Assembly (NCBI GenBank): GCA_017479675.1
Contig: JAFVBX010000029.1
Location: forward strand, 1 to 32,464
Reading direction: 5' to 3'
Length of the DNA stretch: 32,464 nt
From: Prevotella sp.
Lineage (GTDB): Bacteria > Bacteroidota > Bacteroidia > Bacteroidales > Bacteroidaceae
The notes beneath the pieces are model-generated. The model did no database searches. It saw only the letters and a program-made list of their open reading frames with translations, and had not been told where the DNA came from. Below, one piece after another: positions 14,516 through 21,565 of this stretch. How positions within the stretch are numbered: position 1 is the stretch's first letter; every line of letters starts with the position of its first letter. A program made the position numbers and the translations under genes.

Positions 14516-15571
14516 TTTCACATTGCCTACCTTTATCAGGTATTCGGCAATCTGCACGGCATTGAGTGCAGCACCTTTCTTTATCTGGTCGCCTGAGAGC
14601 CAGAAGGTGAGTCCGTTGTCGTTGGCGAGGTCTTCGCGCACTCTGCCTACATAGACGTCATCCTTGCCTGCGGTGTAGAGAGGCATTGGGTAGGGCAGTC
14701 CTTCCATCGTTTCCTTTGTGGCATCAGCGTTAGCCTTTGCGCCCACCTTCTTTGGGTCGTCGATGAGTGTCACGCCCTGTGCATTGCGCAGAGCCTCCTG
14801 TGCAGCCTCTACCGAAATCTTCTCCTCCGTCTCAATCCACACAGCCTCGGAGTGTGCACGCAGTGAAGAGATGCGCACGCACATAGCCGAGCAACGGGCA
14901 TCGGTGTGCATTATCTTCTTCGTCTCGTTGAACATCTTCATCTCCTCCTTCGTGTATCCGTTGTCCTGGAACACGTCAATCTGGGGAATCACGTTGTATG
15001 CAAGCTGGTATGCGAACTTGTTCACCGTAGGCTGCTCGTCGTTGGCAAGTTCCTTGTACTGTTGCTTCAGCTCTGCCATAGCCGCTGCTCCGGCACCTGA
15101 TGCTGACTGGTAGGATGCGATGTGTATGCGCTTGATGTGCGACAGTTTCTCTAATGGCTGTAGGCATACCACCATCATGATAGTGGTGCAGTTAGGGTTG
15201 GCGATGATGCCGCGCGGACGGTTCAGGGCATCCTCAGCGTTACACTCAGGCACCACCAGTGGCACGTCGGCATCCATGCGGAATGCGCTTGAGTTGTCAA
15301 TCATCACGGCACCGTACTTCGTGATGTCTTCGCAGAACTCCTTCGATGTTCCTGCGCCAGCCGATGTGAAGGCTATGTCAACATCCTTGAAGTCGTCGTT
15401 GTGTTGCAGCAGCTTCACTTCATACTCCTTGCCGCGGAACGTGTATTTAGTACCTGCTGAGCGCTGTGAACCAAACAGCACCAATTCATCGAGAGGGAAA
15501 TTTCTTTCATCGAGGACACGGAGAAACTCCTGTCCTACGGCGCCTGATGCGCCAACAATTGCTACTTTCAT
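14513..15571 (-). CDS. asd: Aspartate-semialdehyde dehydrogenase
   Basis: 352-aa NADP-dependent enzyme reducing aspartyl phosphate to aspartate semialdehyde, the branch to lysine/diaminopimelate, threonine and methionine. The Rossmann motif [15 protein letters not shown] is at residues 3-17, the catalytic Cys is C128 in NPNCTT, and the catalytic histidine segment is [12 protein letters not shown]. Other family blocks: [25 protein letters not shown]. Length is normal. The ATG at 15571 follows an A-rich leader about 36 nt from the promoter box. First gene of a five-gene minus-strand unit (asd, dxs, trkA, trkH, EEP protein), divergent from the antiporter. Confidence 0.96.
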   Translation of the reverse strand: MKVAIVGASGAVGQEFLRVLDERNFPLDELVLFGSQRSAGTKYTFRGKEYEVKLLQHNDDFKDVDIAFTSAGAGTSKEFCEDITKYGAVMIDNSSAFRMDADVPLVVPECNAEDALNRPRGIIANPNCTTIMMVVCLQPLEKLSHIKRIHIASYQSASGAGAAAMAELKQQYKELANDEQPTVNKFAYQLAYNVIPQIDVFQDNGYTKEEMKMFNETKKIMHTDARCSAMCVRISSLRAHSEAVWIETEEKISVEAAQEALRNAQGVTLIDDPKKVGAKANADATKETMEGLPYPMPLYTAGKDDVYVGRVREDLANDNGLTFWLSGDQIKKGAALNAVQIAEYLIKVGNVK

Positions 15572-15607
15572 TTCTTTTTTAGTTGTTTGTTGTTATCGTT
15601 TTGCTTG

Positions 15608-15615
15608 CAAAAGTA
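15608..15615 (-). promoter_or_regulatory. -7 box of the asd-dxs-trkAH unit
   Basis: Minus-strand TACTTTTG, identical to the ATPase promoter box, about 36 nt before the asd ATG. No exact TTG at the 20-nt position, so the upstream element is weak. Confidence 0.65.
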
Positions 15616-15652
15616 CAAAAAAAATGTGAAATTGCATAGCTTTTGAAAAAAA

Positions 15653-15696
15653 CTTTCAACTTTCAACTCTCATCTTTCGACTTTTTAGTACCTTTG
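15653..15696 (+). promoter_or_regulatory. CTTTCAA heptamer array feeding into the antiporter -7 box
   Basis: CTTTCAA, CTTTCAA, CTCTCAT, CTTTCGA, CTTTTTA (15653-15687), then G and TACCTTTG (15689-15696). The same arrangement (CTTTCAA units, CTTTTT, TACCTTTGC) precedes the MBL hydrolase gene at 31112-31157. No TTG at the -33 position. Confidence 0.65.
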
Positions 15697-15720
15697 CATC
15701 AGATTTTCGGCAAAATTACA

Positions 15721-17874
15721 ATGTATCTACCCATCACCAGTCCTACGATAGCATTCTTCGTGGTGCTCATCATAATACTCATTGCCCCCATAGTGATGAG
15801 CAAGCTGCGCATTCCGCATATCATAGGCATGGTGCTGGCAGGTGTCATCATTGGGCGCTACGGGCTCAACATCCTTGAGCGCGACTCGTCATTTGAGCTT
15901 TTCGGACGTGTGGGACTGCTCTATATCATCTTCCTTGCCGGCATAGAGATGGACCTTGAGGGACTGAAGAAAAACCTGCGCGACGTGGGCATCTTCGGCA
16001 TGCTCACCTTCCTTGTGCCTTTCTGCATCACCTACGTGGCAGGCATCAGCATCCTCCACTACAGTCCCTTGGCAACTACGCTTCTGGCGTGTATCATGGC
16101 GTCAAACACCCTCATAGCCTACCCCATAGTGGCACGCTACGGCTTGCAGAAGCACCATGTCACCACGCTCTCTGTGGGAGCCTCCATGCTCTCGCTCTTC
16201 ACCTCTCTGGTGGTGGTAGCGGCTGTCGTCGGCATGGGTGGCGAAGGAGGCGGCGAGTGGTATTTCTGGCCATTGTTCTTTGTAAAGCTCGTGGGCTACT
16301 GTGCCGCCATGCTCTACGTCATACCGCGCCTTACGCGACTCTTCCTGCGCCGCTACAGCGACTCCGTCATGCAGTATATCTTCGTCATGGCGATGATGTT
16401 CATGAGTGCCGCCTGCTGTGAGTTGATAGGTCTCGAGGGAGTGCTCGGCGCCTTCCTCAGCGGACTCATCCTCAACCGCTTCATCCCCATCATGTCGCCC
16501 CTCATGAACCGCATAGAGTTCATCGGCAACGCACTTTTCATACCCTATTTCCTTATCGGTGTGGGTATGCTCATCAATATTCGTCTGCTCCTCATGCCCG
16601 AAGTGCTTTTCATCGTTATGGTGATAGCCGTAGTGGGCACCATAGGCAAGGCGCTGGCGGCATACATCTCCTGCATAGGTTTCAGAATGTCGTGGCTGGA
16701 GGGTCACCTCATGTTCGGTCTCACCTCAGCCCATGCGGCAGGAAGTATCGCGATGGCTATGATAGGTGTCAAGATAGCCCTGCCAGACGGCGGCTATCTG
16801 GTCGATGACGGCATGATGAACGGTATCGTCACCATGATACTCCTCACCTGCATCATCTCCACCATCACCACCGAGAGTTCTGCCAAGGCGCTGGTGCTCA
16901 AGGAGGAGGAGAGCAAACTGAGCGACAAGCAGCGCTTCTCCGACAGCTTCGATGACGAGAAGATACTCATCCCGGTGAAATATCCCGAGACGTGCGACAC
17001 CCTCATGCACCTCGCCATCATGATGCGCAACCGTGAGCTCAACCGCGGTCTGATAGCCCTCAACGTGGTCTATGACGATGACGACGTGGAGCAGAACCAG
17101 CGCAAGGGGCAGCAACTGCTGGAGCACGTCACCCAGACCGCCAATGCCGCCGACGTGAGGATACAGACGCAGGTGCGCCTCGCTACCAACATAGGCAACG
17201 GCATCAAGCATGCTTTCAAGGAATACGACTGTTCGGAGATAATACTCGGAGTGCACATGCACCCCAATTCGCGACGTGTGTTCTGGGGCGAGTTCGCCCA
17301 GAGCGTCTTCAACGGTCTTTCACGCCAGATTATCATAGCACGTTGCGGTCAGCCCTTCGCCACCCTGCGTGCCATACAGGTCGTGGTGCCTTCACGTGCC
17401 GAGTATGAGCCGGGCTTCTACCGTTGGCTGGAGCGTCTGTGCCGCCTTGCCAAGGCGCTGGAGTGCCGCATAGTGTTCCATGCCACCGCCGTCACCATCT
17501 CGCTTATCAGGATGTATATAGAAAGTCGCCATCCCCATGTAAGAGCAGAATACACAGAAATGGCGAAATGGATAGGGCTCATCGACGTGGCAGAAAACAC
17601 ACCCGACGACAACATGCTCGTCATCATTACGGCACGTCAGGGCACCGTGTCATACAAGGCGGCAATCGACAAGCTGCCCGATGAGATAACCGAGCACTAT
17701 CACGGCACCAACCTCATGATTATCTTCCCCGACCAGCACGGTCCTGCACCAGAGACACTCACCTTCACCTCCATACAGCACAAGGAGGATGTGTCGGCAT
17801 ACCAAGAGCTGCGCAAGTGGTGGGTGAAGCTACGTTTGGCTATGAGGAGCCTCAGGGTAGGTCAACGTCCGTGA
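15721..17874 (+). CDS. Kef/CPA2-type cation:proton antiporter with C-terminal USP-like region
   Basis: 717-aa membrane protein. Residues ~1-400 form the Na+/H+-exchanger fold with about 12 hydrophobic helices, including LRIPHIIGMVLAGVIIG, FLAGIEMDLEGLKKN, MASNTLIAYPIV and GLTSAHAAGSIAMAMIG. Residues ~430-717 are soluble and cytoplasmic, with two universal-stress-protein-like halves (KILIPVKYPE ... EIILGVHMHP). The in-frame extension back to 15643 is rejected because it would cover the heptamer array and the -7 box (15689-15696); ATG 15721 lies 24 nt after the box. It may exchange K+ or Na+ for H+. Its proximity to trkAH suggests shared cation homeostasis, though it has its own promoter. The 3' end overlaps the convergent COG0523 gene by 23 nt. 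Confidence 0.9.
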   Translation: MYLPITSPTIAFFVVLIIILIAPIVMSKLRIPHIIGMVLAGVIIGRYGLNILERDSSFELFGRVGLLYIIFLAGIEMDLEGLKKNLRDVGIFGMLTFLVPFCITYVAGISILHYSPLATTLLACIMASNTLIAYPIVARYGLQKHHVTTLSVGASMLSLFTSLVVVAAVVGMGGEGGGEWYFWPLFFVKLVGYCAAMLYVIPRLTRLFLRRYSDSVMQYIFVMAMMFMSAACCELIGLEGVLGAFLSGLILNRFIPIMSPLMNRIEFIGNALFIPYFLIGVGMLINIRLLLMPEVLFIVMVIAVVGTIGKALAAYISCIGFRMSWLEGHLMFGLTSAHAAGSIAMAMIGVKIALPDGGYLVDDGMMNGIVTMILLTCIISTITTESSAKALVLKEEESKLSDKQRFSDSFDDEKILIPVKYPETCDTLMHLAIMMRNRELNRGLIALNVVYDDDDVEQNQRKGQQLLEHVTQTANAADVRIQTQVRLATNIGNGIKHAFKEYDCSEIILGVHMHPNSRRVFWGEFAQSVFNGLSRQIIIARCGQPFATLRAIQVVVPSRAEYEPGFYRWLERLCRLAKALECRIVFHATAVTISLIRMYIESRHPHVRAEYTEMAKWIGLIDVAENTPDDNMLVIITARQGTVSYKAAIDKLPDEITEHYHGTNLMIIFPDQHGPAPETLTFTSIQHKEDVSAYQELRKWWVKLRLAMRSLRVGQRP

Positions 17875-19186
17875 GACACTTGTCCAGCTCTGCCTTGATG
17901 GCATTCTCGTCAAGGTGCTGACCTATGAAAACAATCTTCTGCTGACGGTCACCATACTTATCGTCCCAGTCACGGTTTACGCCAGGGTTGTCTATGCGGA
18001 ATTGGCGCAATTCCTCTATTGGCATCGTGGCATACCACTGTCCTGCATTCTGCAGCTGCACCTGTCTGCCAGCCTGCTCGAAGATGTAGCACAGGTGGGG
18101 CTGGTCCTCAAACCAGCACAGTCCCTTGGCACGTATCACGCTCTTAGGCCATCGGCGTGCCACGAAGTCGTCGAACAGCGTGATGTCAAACGGCTTGCGT
18201 GCATAATAGACGTATGTGCCGATGCCATATTCCTCCGTGTGGCTGTGTCCGTGGTGGTGGTGATGTCCGCAGGTGCACTCGCCGCCGTGGTGTGAGTCGC
18301 AGTCCTCGTCATGCTCATCGTGGTCATGGTCGTGGTGATGATGGTGGTGATGCTCGTGTTCGTGCTCATGCTCATGATGATGGTGCTCGTGTTCATCATC
18401 ATCATCGTCGTCATCGTCATCATCGTTCCCGTTGCTATGCGCTTCTATTTCCTTTATCCATGCGGCAGAAGTAGCCACATCGTCGAAGTTGAACATACCT
18501 GTGCCCAGTATCTCGTCGAAGTCCACGTCGCCGTAGTTGCAGTCTATAATCTTCGCCTTTGGCTGCAGGGCGCGTACTATCTGCCTCACGCGCTCCAGTT
18601 CCTCCGGCTCCACCTCAGAAGCCTTGTTCAGCAGCACTATGTTGCAGAACTCTATCTGCTGTATCACGAGGTTCTCTATGTCCTCCTCGTCGCGCTTGGC
18701 GCCCAGCAGCGTCTTGCCGCAACCGAACTCGTCCTTCATGCGCAGGGCGTCAACAACGGTCACTATGCAGTCCAACTTTGGCACAGTTCCCGTTCCCGTT
18801 GGCGTCAGGCTTGGTATAGAGCAGATGGTCTGTGCTATAGGAGCCGGTTCGCAGATGCCGCTTGCCTCTATCACTATGTAGTCAAACTTCTGCATCTTCG
18901 TTATGTCGTTAATCTGCTCCACGAGGTCCATCTTCAGCGAACAGCAGATGCATCCGTTCTGCAGGGCAACGAGCGAGTCGTCCTTCTCTGCTACTATGCC
19001 CCCCTTCTGTATCAGGTCGGCATCGATGTTCACCTCGCCTATGTCGTTCACTATCACTGCAAACTTTATGCCCTTCTCGTTCTTCAGTATGCGGTTGAGG
19101 AGGGTTGTCTTTCCGCTGCCCAGATAACCCGTGAGCAGCAATACGGGAATTTCTGTTCTATTCCTATCACTTGTATTTATCCTCAT
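17852..19186 (-). CDS. CobW/COG0523 GTPase with His/Asp-rich metal-binding insert
   Basis: 444-aa G3E-family GTPase, probably a metallochaperone. Walker A GYLGSGKTT is at 20-28, the zinc-binding CICC motif at 79-82, EASGICEPAP at ~108, and an NKAS G4-like motif at ~187-190. Residues ~255-317 are an extreme insert: ten consecutive Asp, then Glu/His/Asp repeats, CDSHHGGECTCG and HHHHHGHSH. The C-terminal CobW_C domain (~325-444, RAKGLCWFED) follows. The start used is ATG 19186, because the longer start at 19234 lies upstream of the -7 box at 19215-19208. Zinc is the commonest metal for such His-rich COG0523 proteins, but specificity cannot be read from sequence. Codon repeats here (cat/gat) make this stretch slippage-prone. 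Confidence 0.92.
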   Translation of the reverse strand: MRINTSDRNRTEIPVLLLTGYLGSGKTTLLNRILKNEKGIKFAVIVNDIGEVNIDADLIQKGGIVAEKDDSLVALQNGCICCSLKMDLVEQINDITKMQKFDYIVIEASGICEPAPIAQTICSIPSLTPTGTGTVPKLDCIVTVVDALRMKDEFGCGKTLLGAKRDEEDIENLVIQQIEFCNIVLLNKASEVEPEELERVRQIVRALQPKAKIIDCNYGDVDFDEILGTGMFNFDDVATSAAWIKEIEAHSNGNDDDDDDDDDDEHEHHHHEHEHEHEHHHHHHHDHDHDEHDEDCDSHHGGECTCGHHHHHGHSHTEEYGIGTYVYYARKPFDITLFDDFVARRWPKSVIRAKGLCWFEDQPHLCYIFEQAGRQVQLQNAGQWYATMPIEELRQFRIDNPGVNRDWDDKYGDRQQKIVFIGQHLDENAIKAELDKCLTDVDLP

Positions 19187-19207
19187 TAACGTTTTTGTTC
19201 GTAGGTG

Positions 19208-19238
19208 CAAAGGTACTGCTTTTTGCTTATCCATGCAA
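19208..19238 (-). promoter_or_regulatory. Promoter of the COG0523 GTPase gene
   Basis: Minus-strand TACCTTTG (19215-19208) with TTG at 19238-19236, a 20-nt spacer. The ATG follows 21 nt after the box. No Zur-like palindrome was recognised nearby. Confidence 0.75.
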
Positions 19239-19287
19239 GGAATTGTGTAAGTTTAACACATCCGCTCCACTCCCGAAATCAGGCTTT

Positions 19288-19380
19288 GCCAGAGGGTACA
19301 TCTAACAGTGCCAGAAGGTACATCTAACAGTGCCAGAAGGTACATCTAACAGCGCCAGAAGGTACATCTAACACTGCCGG
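19288..19380. repeat. 22-bp tandem repeat, four units plus a partial copy
   Basis: Units at 19288, 19310, 19332 and 19354, consensus GCCAGAAGGTACATCTAACAGT, with a partial fifth copy from 19376. Differences are single bases (unit 1 AGAGGG; unit 3 ends AGC; unit 4 ends ACT). There are no spacers, so this is not a CRISPR array. The minus strand of each unit contains TGTACCTTCTGG, close to but not matching TAnnTTTG. Confidence 0.9.
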
Positions 19381-19404
19381 AACACTGGCGAAAAACGCCT
19401 TTGG

Positions 19405-19440
19405 AGATTAAAAGATTAAGAAATTAAAATATTAAAAGAT
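19405..19440. repeat. Octamer AT-rich array
   Basis: GATTAAAA, GATTAAGA, AATTAAAA, TATTAAAA, GATT: period 8, no gene adjacent. The surrounding 19240-19881 stretch holds no convincing gene. Besides the repeats listed it has a small hairpin CTTGCT ATT AGCAAG near 19458. Confidence 0.65.
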
Positions 19441-19589
19441 TGTGCGCGTTAACGAGCTTGCTATTAGCAAGTTAGCAAAGATACCACGAGAGCGTCCCCC
19501 TAACATTTTAATTTTTTCATGTTTTCATCTTTAAATATCGAGAATTGCTCATTTTCGCCAAAGTGTGCTGTGTGATTTTAACATTCGGT

Positions 19590-19753
19590 GGTCATTTGGT
19601 CATTTTGGTCATTTGTCATTTTCGCTTCCTGATTGTGTCAAAACTGGCACTATAATAATAAAAATGTATTTTTATTATTATAGTGAGCAAAATGACCATT
19701 CCCACTTTCGTTTTTGACAAATGACCATCTTGACCATCTTGACCAAAATGACA
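19590..19753. repeat. Large AT-rich inverted repeat centred on a perfect 18-bp hairpin
   Basis: The centre is a perfect inverted repeat, arms 19648-19665 and 19668-19685 (CACTATAATAATAAAAAT and complement) separated by GT. The left flank has GGTCATTT units at 19590, 19598, 19607 and a GTCATTTT at 19615; the right flank has the complementary AAATGACC / TTGACCA units (19689-19697, 19719-19726, 19729-19753). Overall a 160-bp imperfect cruciform. Function unknown; it could be an origin-like or element-terminal structure. Confidence 0.75.
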
Positions 19754-19881
19754 TGCGAATGCTCTTGTTTCCGTACATATAAAAACACTAACCCCGAAGT
19801 ATGCAGGAAGCAGGGACGACGGGGTGTTACGCTGCAAAGCGTAGGCATGAAAAACAGAAACGGCAAAGGAATTTGAGATAG

Positions 19882-20946
19882 TTGGCAGCATACAAGAGAG
19901 TTTCTGCAAATTTCAACAAAGGCAAGAAGGACAGTCCCTTTGAGAGTGCAGGATTGATGATTGACCGCAAGGTGTATTCCGTTGATGCGGAACCTGTCTA
20001 TGAAGGCACTATCCAGACATTGGGTGACAATCTGGTGGATGAAGATTTTGTGCCGGAAAGCTTCTTTATCCCCGAAGATGAGTTGCCTAAATGGCAGTAT
20101 GAAAAAGGACCTAAGAAGATAAATCGCGTGTCAAAAGAGGGATATGAATATGTGTTTTCAGAAGGCGGTATGGCTTTTCCTGACTACACGGACAAACCTT
20201 CACGCACAATGATTACTGGCGAGGGAGGCTCGGCACCGTCAAGATTTAAGCACGTAGTACAGACACCGTCAGGTCGCTATCGCCGCCTTATACCTGTAGA
20301 AATGGAACGCCTTAATATGTTCCCCGACAACCATACATACCATCCTGACGTGACAGACGGACGCAGAGCATTCCTCATGGGTAACGCATTGGTGTGCGGA
20401 ATAGTGCAGGAGATAGGTAAGAGCCTTTATCGCTTCATCTATGACAAAGCGCCGGCATCGACTCGTCCCATACACATACAGCGCAATCCCAGACCACAGT
20501 TGTCGCTGAGTCTTTTTGGAACGGAGGATGATGTAAGTCTTTTATACAACAAGCCTAAAAAGACTTACAAACTGGATAGTGCCAAGCGCCTACTGATAGG
20601 CTTTGTAAAGGAAGATAACGAAAAGTATTTTCTGACAAAAGAGCCTACCAAATTATACTATACGGGAAACGTGTCAGACTTTCCTTCCACGATAGCACTC
20701 AACAAACTCTACTACTTCATGCCCCACATAAAGGGAAAGGGAGTGCGTGACTTGTATCTGATAAAGATAGTAAGACTGGGTGACAAGACCGAAATATATC
20801 CTGACGTGACTGATACAAGGGCACCTCGTATGGTATTTGAGTTGGAGTATCTTGAAAGCCTCCCAAAGTACAAGATGATAAGGCTAAACTTTCAGCATGC
20901 CTTTACAGACACATTCCTGGGAAGGGTGTTGGAAGGTATAGAATGA
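19882..20946 (+). pseudogene. 5'-truncated cytosine-5 DNA methyltransferase
   Basis: 354-codon open frame with only the C-terminal part of a C5-cytosine methyltransferase. Residues ~20-100 look like the target-recognition region (ESAGLMIDRKVYSV, FFIPEDELPKWQYEKGP, EGGMAFPDYTDKPSRTMITG). Residues ~110-185 contain motif IX (RYRRLIPVEMERLNMFPDNHT) and motif X (GNALVCGIVQEIGKSL). SAM-binding motif I and the catalytic Pro-Cys motif IV are absent: the frame begins TTG GCA GCA immediately after a TAG, in the middle of the domain. A ~150-aa C-terminal extension (LSLSLFGTEDD ... LGRVLEGIE) is not recognised. More AAA and TAT codons than neighbouring genes suggest acquired DNA. It is probably the remnant of a restriction-modification system; no endonuclease is nearby. 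Confidence 0.8.
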
Positions 20947-20967
20947 CTATTTTACATCTTAATTTTA

Positions 20968-21006
20968 CACAACGTAAGCAAAAGCCCCACTTTTGCTTAC
21001 GTTGTG
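20968..21006. terminator. Strong 17-bp hairpin after the methyltransferase remnant
   Basis: Perfect inverted repeat with arms 20968-20984 and 20990-21006 (CACAACGTAAGCAAAAG and complement), loop CCCCA, 21 nt after the stop codon. No T tract follows on either strand, so termination would be inefficient or Rho-aided; an alternative is a REP-like or element-end hairpin. Confidence 0.6.
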
Positions 21007-21109
21007 GTTAATGAGAATTGTCGTGGTGGCGTGTGCTTTTAGGTGTTAAGAAAACTTAAAGCGGGAGAAGGGGAGCGCTTTTTTGCTCCGAAAACGCTCA
21101 TTTTGTGTT

Positions 21110-21219
21110 ATAAAAGCTATGCTTTAGCCTTATAAAAGCGTAGCTTTAGGGTGATAAAAGCACAGCTTTAGCAGGCAAAAAGCATTGCTTTTGCCAGATA
21201 AAATGCTGTTTTGGGGGTA
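21110..21219. repeat. Array of five 22-bp mini-hairpin repeats
   Basis: Units at 21110, 21132, 21154, 21176 and 21198. Units 1-3 share ATAAAAGC-nnn-GCTTTA with different loops (TAT, GTA, ACA) and different 5-nt spacers. Unit 4 has AAAAAGC-ATT-GCTTTT, and unit 5 is decayed. A weak preceding copy may start at 21088. Arms are conserved while loops and spacers vary, which suggests that pairing matters. The rest of 21007-21451 holds no convincing gene. Confidence 0.85.
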
Positions 21220-21263
21220 AAAAGTACAGTTCTTAAAGGCTGATATTTTATAACAGTCTGTGG

Positions 21264-21277
21264 TTCAACGCGTTGAA
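21264..21277. repeat. 14-bp perfect palindrome TTCAACGCGTTGAA
   Basis: Exact palindrome about 175 nt upstream of the accC promoter. It may be an operator or the end of a decayed element. A minus-strand 64-codon frame (21459-21265) ends inside it, but lacks other support. Confidence 0.4.
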
Positions 21278-21451
21278 AAAATAGCGAAATACTTTCCGAA
21301 TTTGAGGTGCAAATGGGATTTCTCTGCCGCCAACGCACGTATGAGAGTTAGCGAAAAGTCAAAGTGTAAGCAAACGGCAGGATTTTGTGACAGGATGTAT
21401 TTCTGAGAAAACGGCACAGAGATTGTAACGGAAACTTTAATAAATGTTTTC

Positions 21452-21482
21452 TTGCACAATTGCCGATTTATTTGTAATTTTG
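21452..21482 (+). promoter_or_regulatory. Promoter of the acyl-CoA carboxylase operon
   Basis: TTG at 21452-21454 and TAATTTTG at 21475-21482 with a 20-nt spacer. It gives a leader of about 75 nt before accC. Confidence 0.8.
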
Positions 21483-21519
21483 CACCCGAATAGCATACTA
21501 TCGCGAGGAAAAAATGTTT

Positions 21520-21548
21520 GGGGGTAGCGGCTTCGTTGGCTTGCCCCC
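21520..21548 (+). other. GC-rich hairpin in the carboxylase operon leader
   Basis: GGGGGTAG (21520-21527) can pair with TTGCCCCC (21541-21548) through five G-C pairs, one A-U and two G-U. It ends 17 nt before the accC start codon, so it could affect translation initiation. No known riboswitch class was recognised. Confidence 0.35.
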
Positions 21549-21565
21549 TGTAAAGATAAGAGAAT

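Noticed and set aside
15643..15720. 26-residue N-terminal extension of the antiporter
   Set aside because: Covers the CTTTCAA array and the TACCTTTG box, so it cannot be on the transcript.
18311..19189. 292-codon plus-strand frame opposite the COG0523 GTPase
   Set aside because: It is the antisense reading of the His/Asp-rich repeat and GTPase core (Val/Met runs), with no family motif.
19187..19234. 16-residue extension of the COG0523 GTPase start
   Set aside because: Lies across the TACCTTTG promoter box.
19749..19875. Plus-strand 42-codon frame (MTCECSCFRTYKN...) before the methyltransferase remnant
   Set aside because: Starts inside the inverted repeat, has no promoter, and does not supply the missing methyltransferase motifs. 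Too weak to call.
19616..19909. 97-codon minus-strand frame over the cruciform
   Set aside because: Composition follows the repeats and the frame has no promoter or recognisable domain.
19288..21219. CRISPR array
   Set aside because: The repeats are directly tandem or have only 5-nt spacers, with no spacer-length unique sequences and no cas genes.
21265..21459. 64-codon minus-strand frame upstream of accC
   Set aside because: No promoter and no recognised family; its end coincides with the 14-bp palindrome. Kept only as a note.
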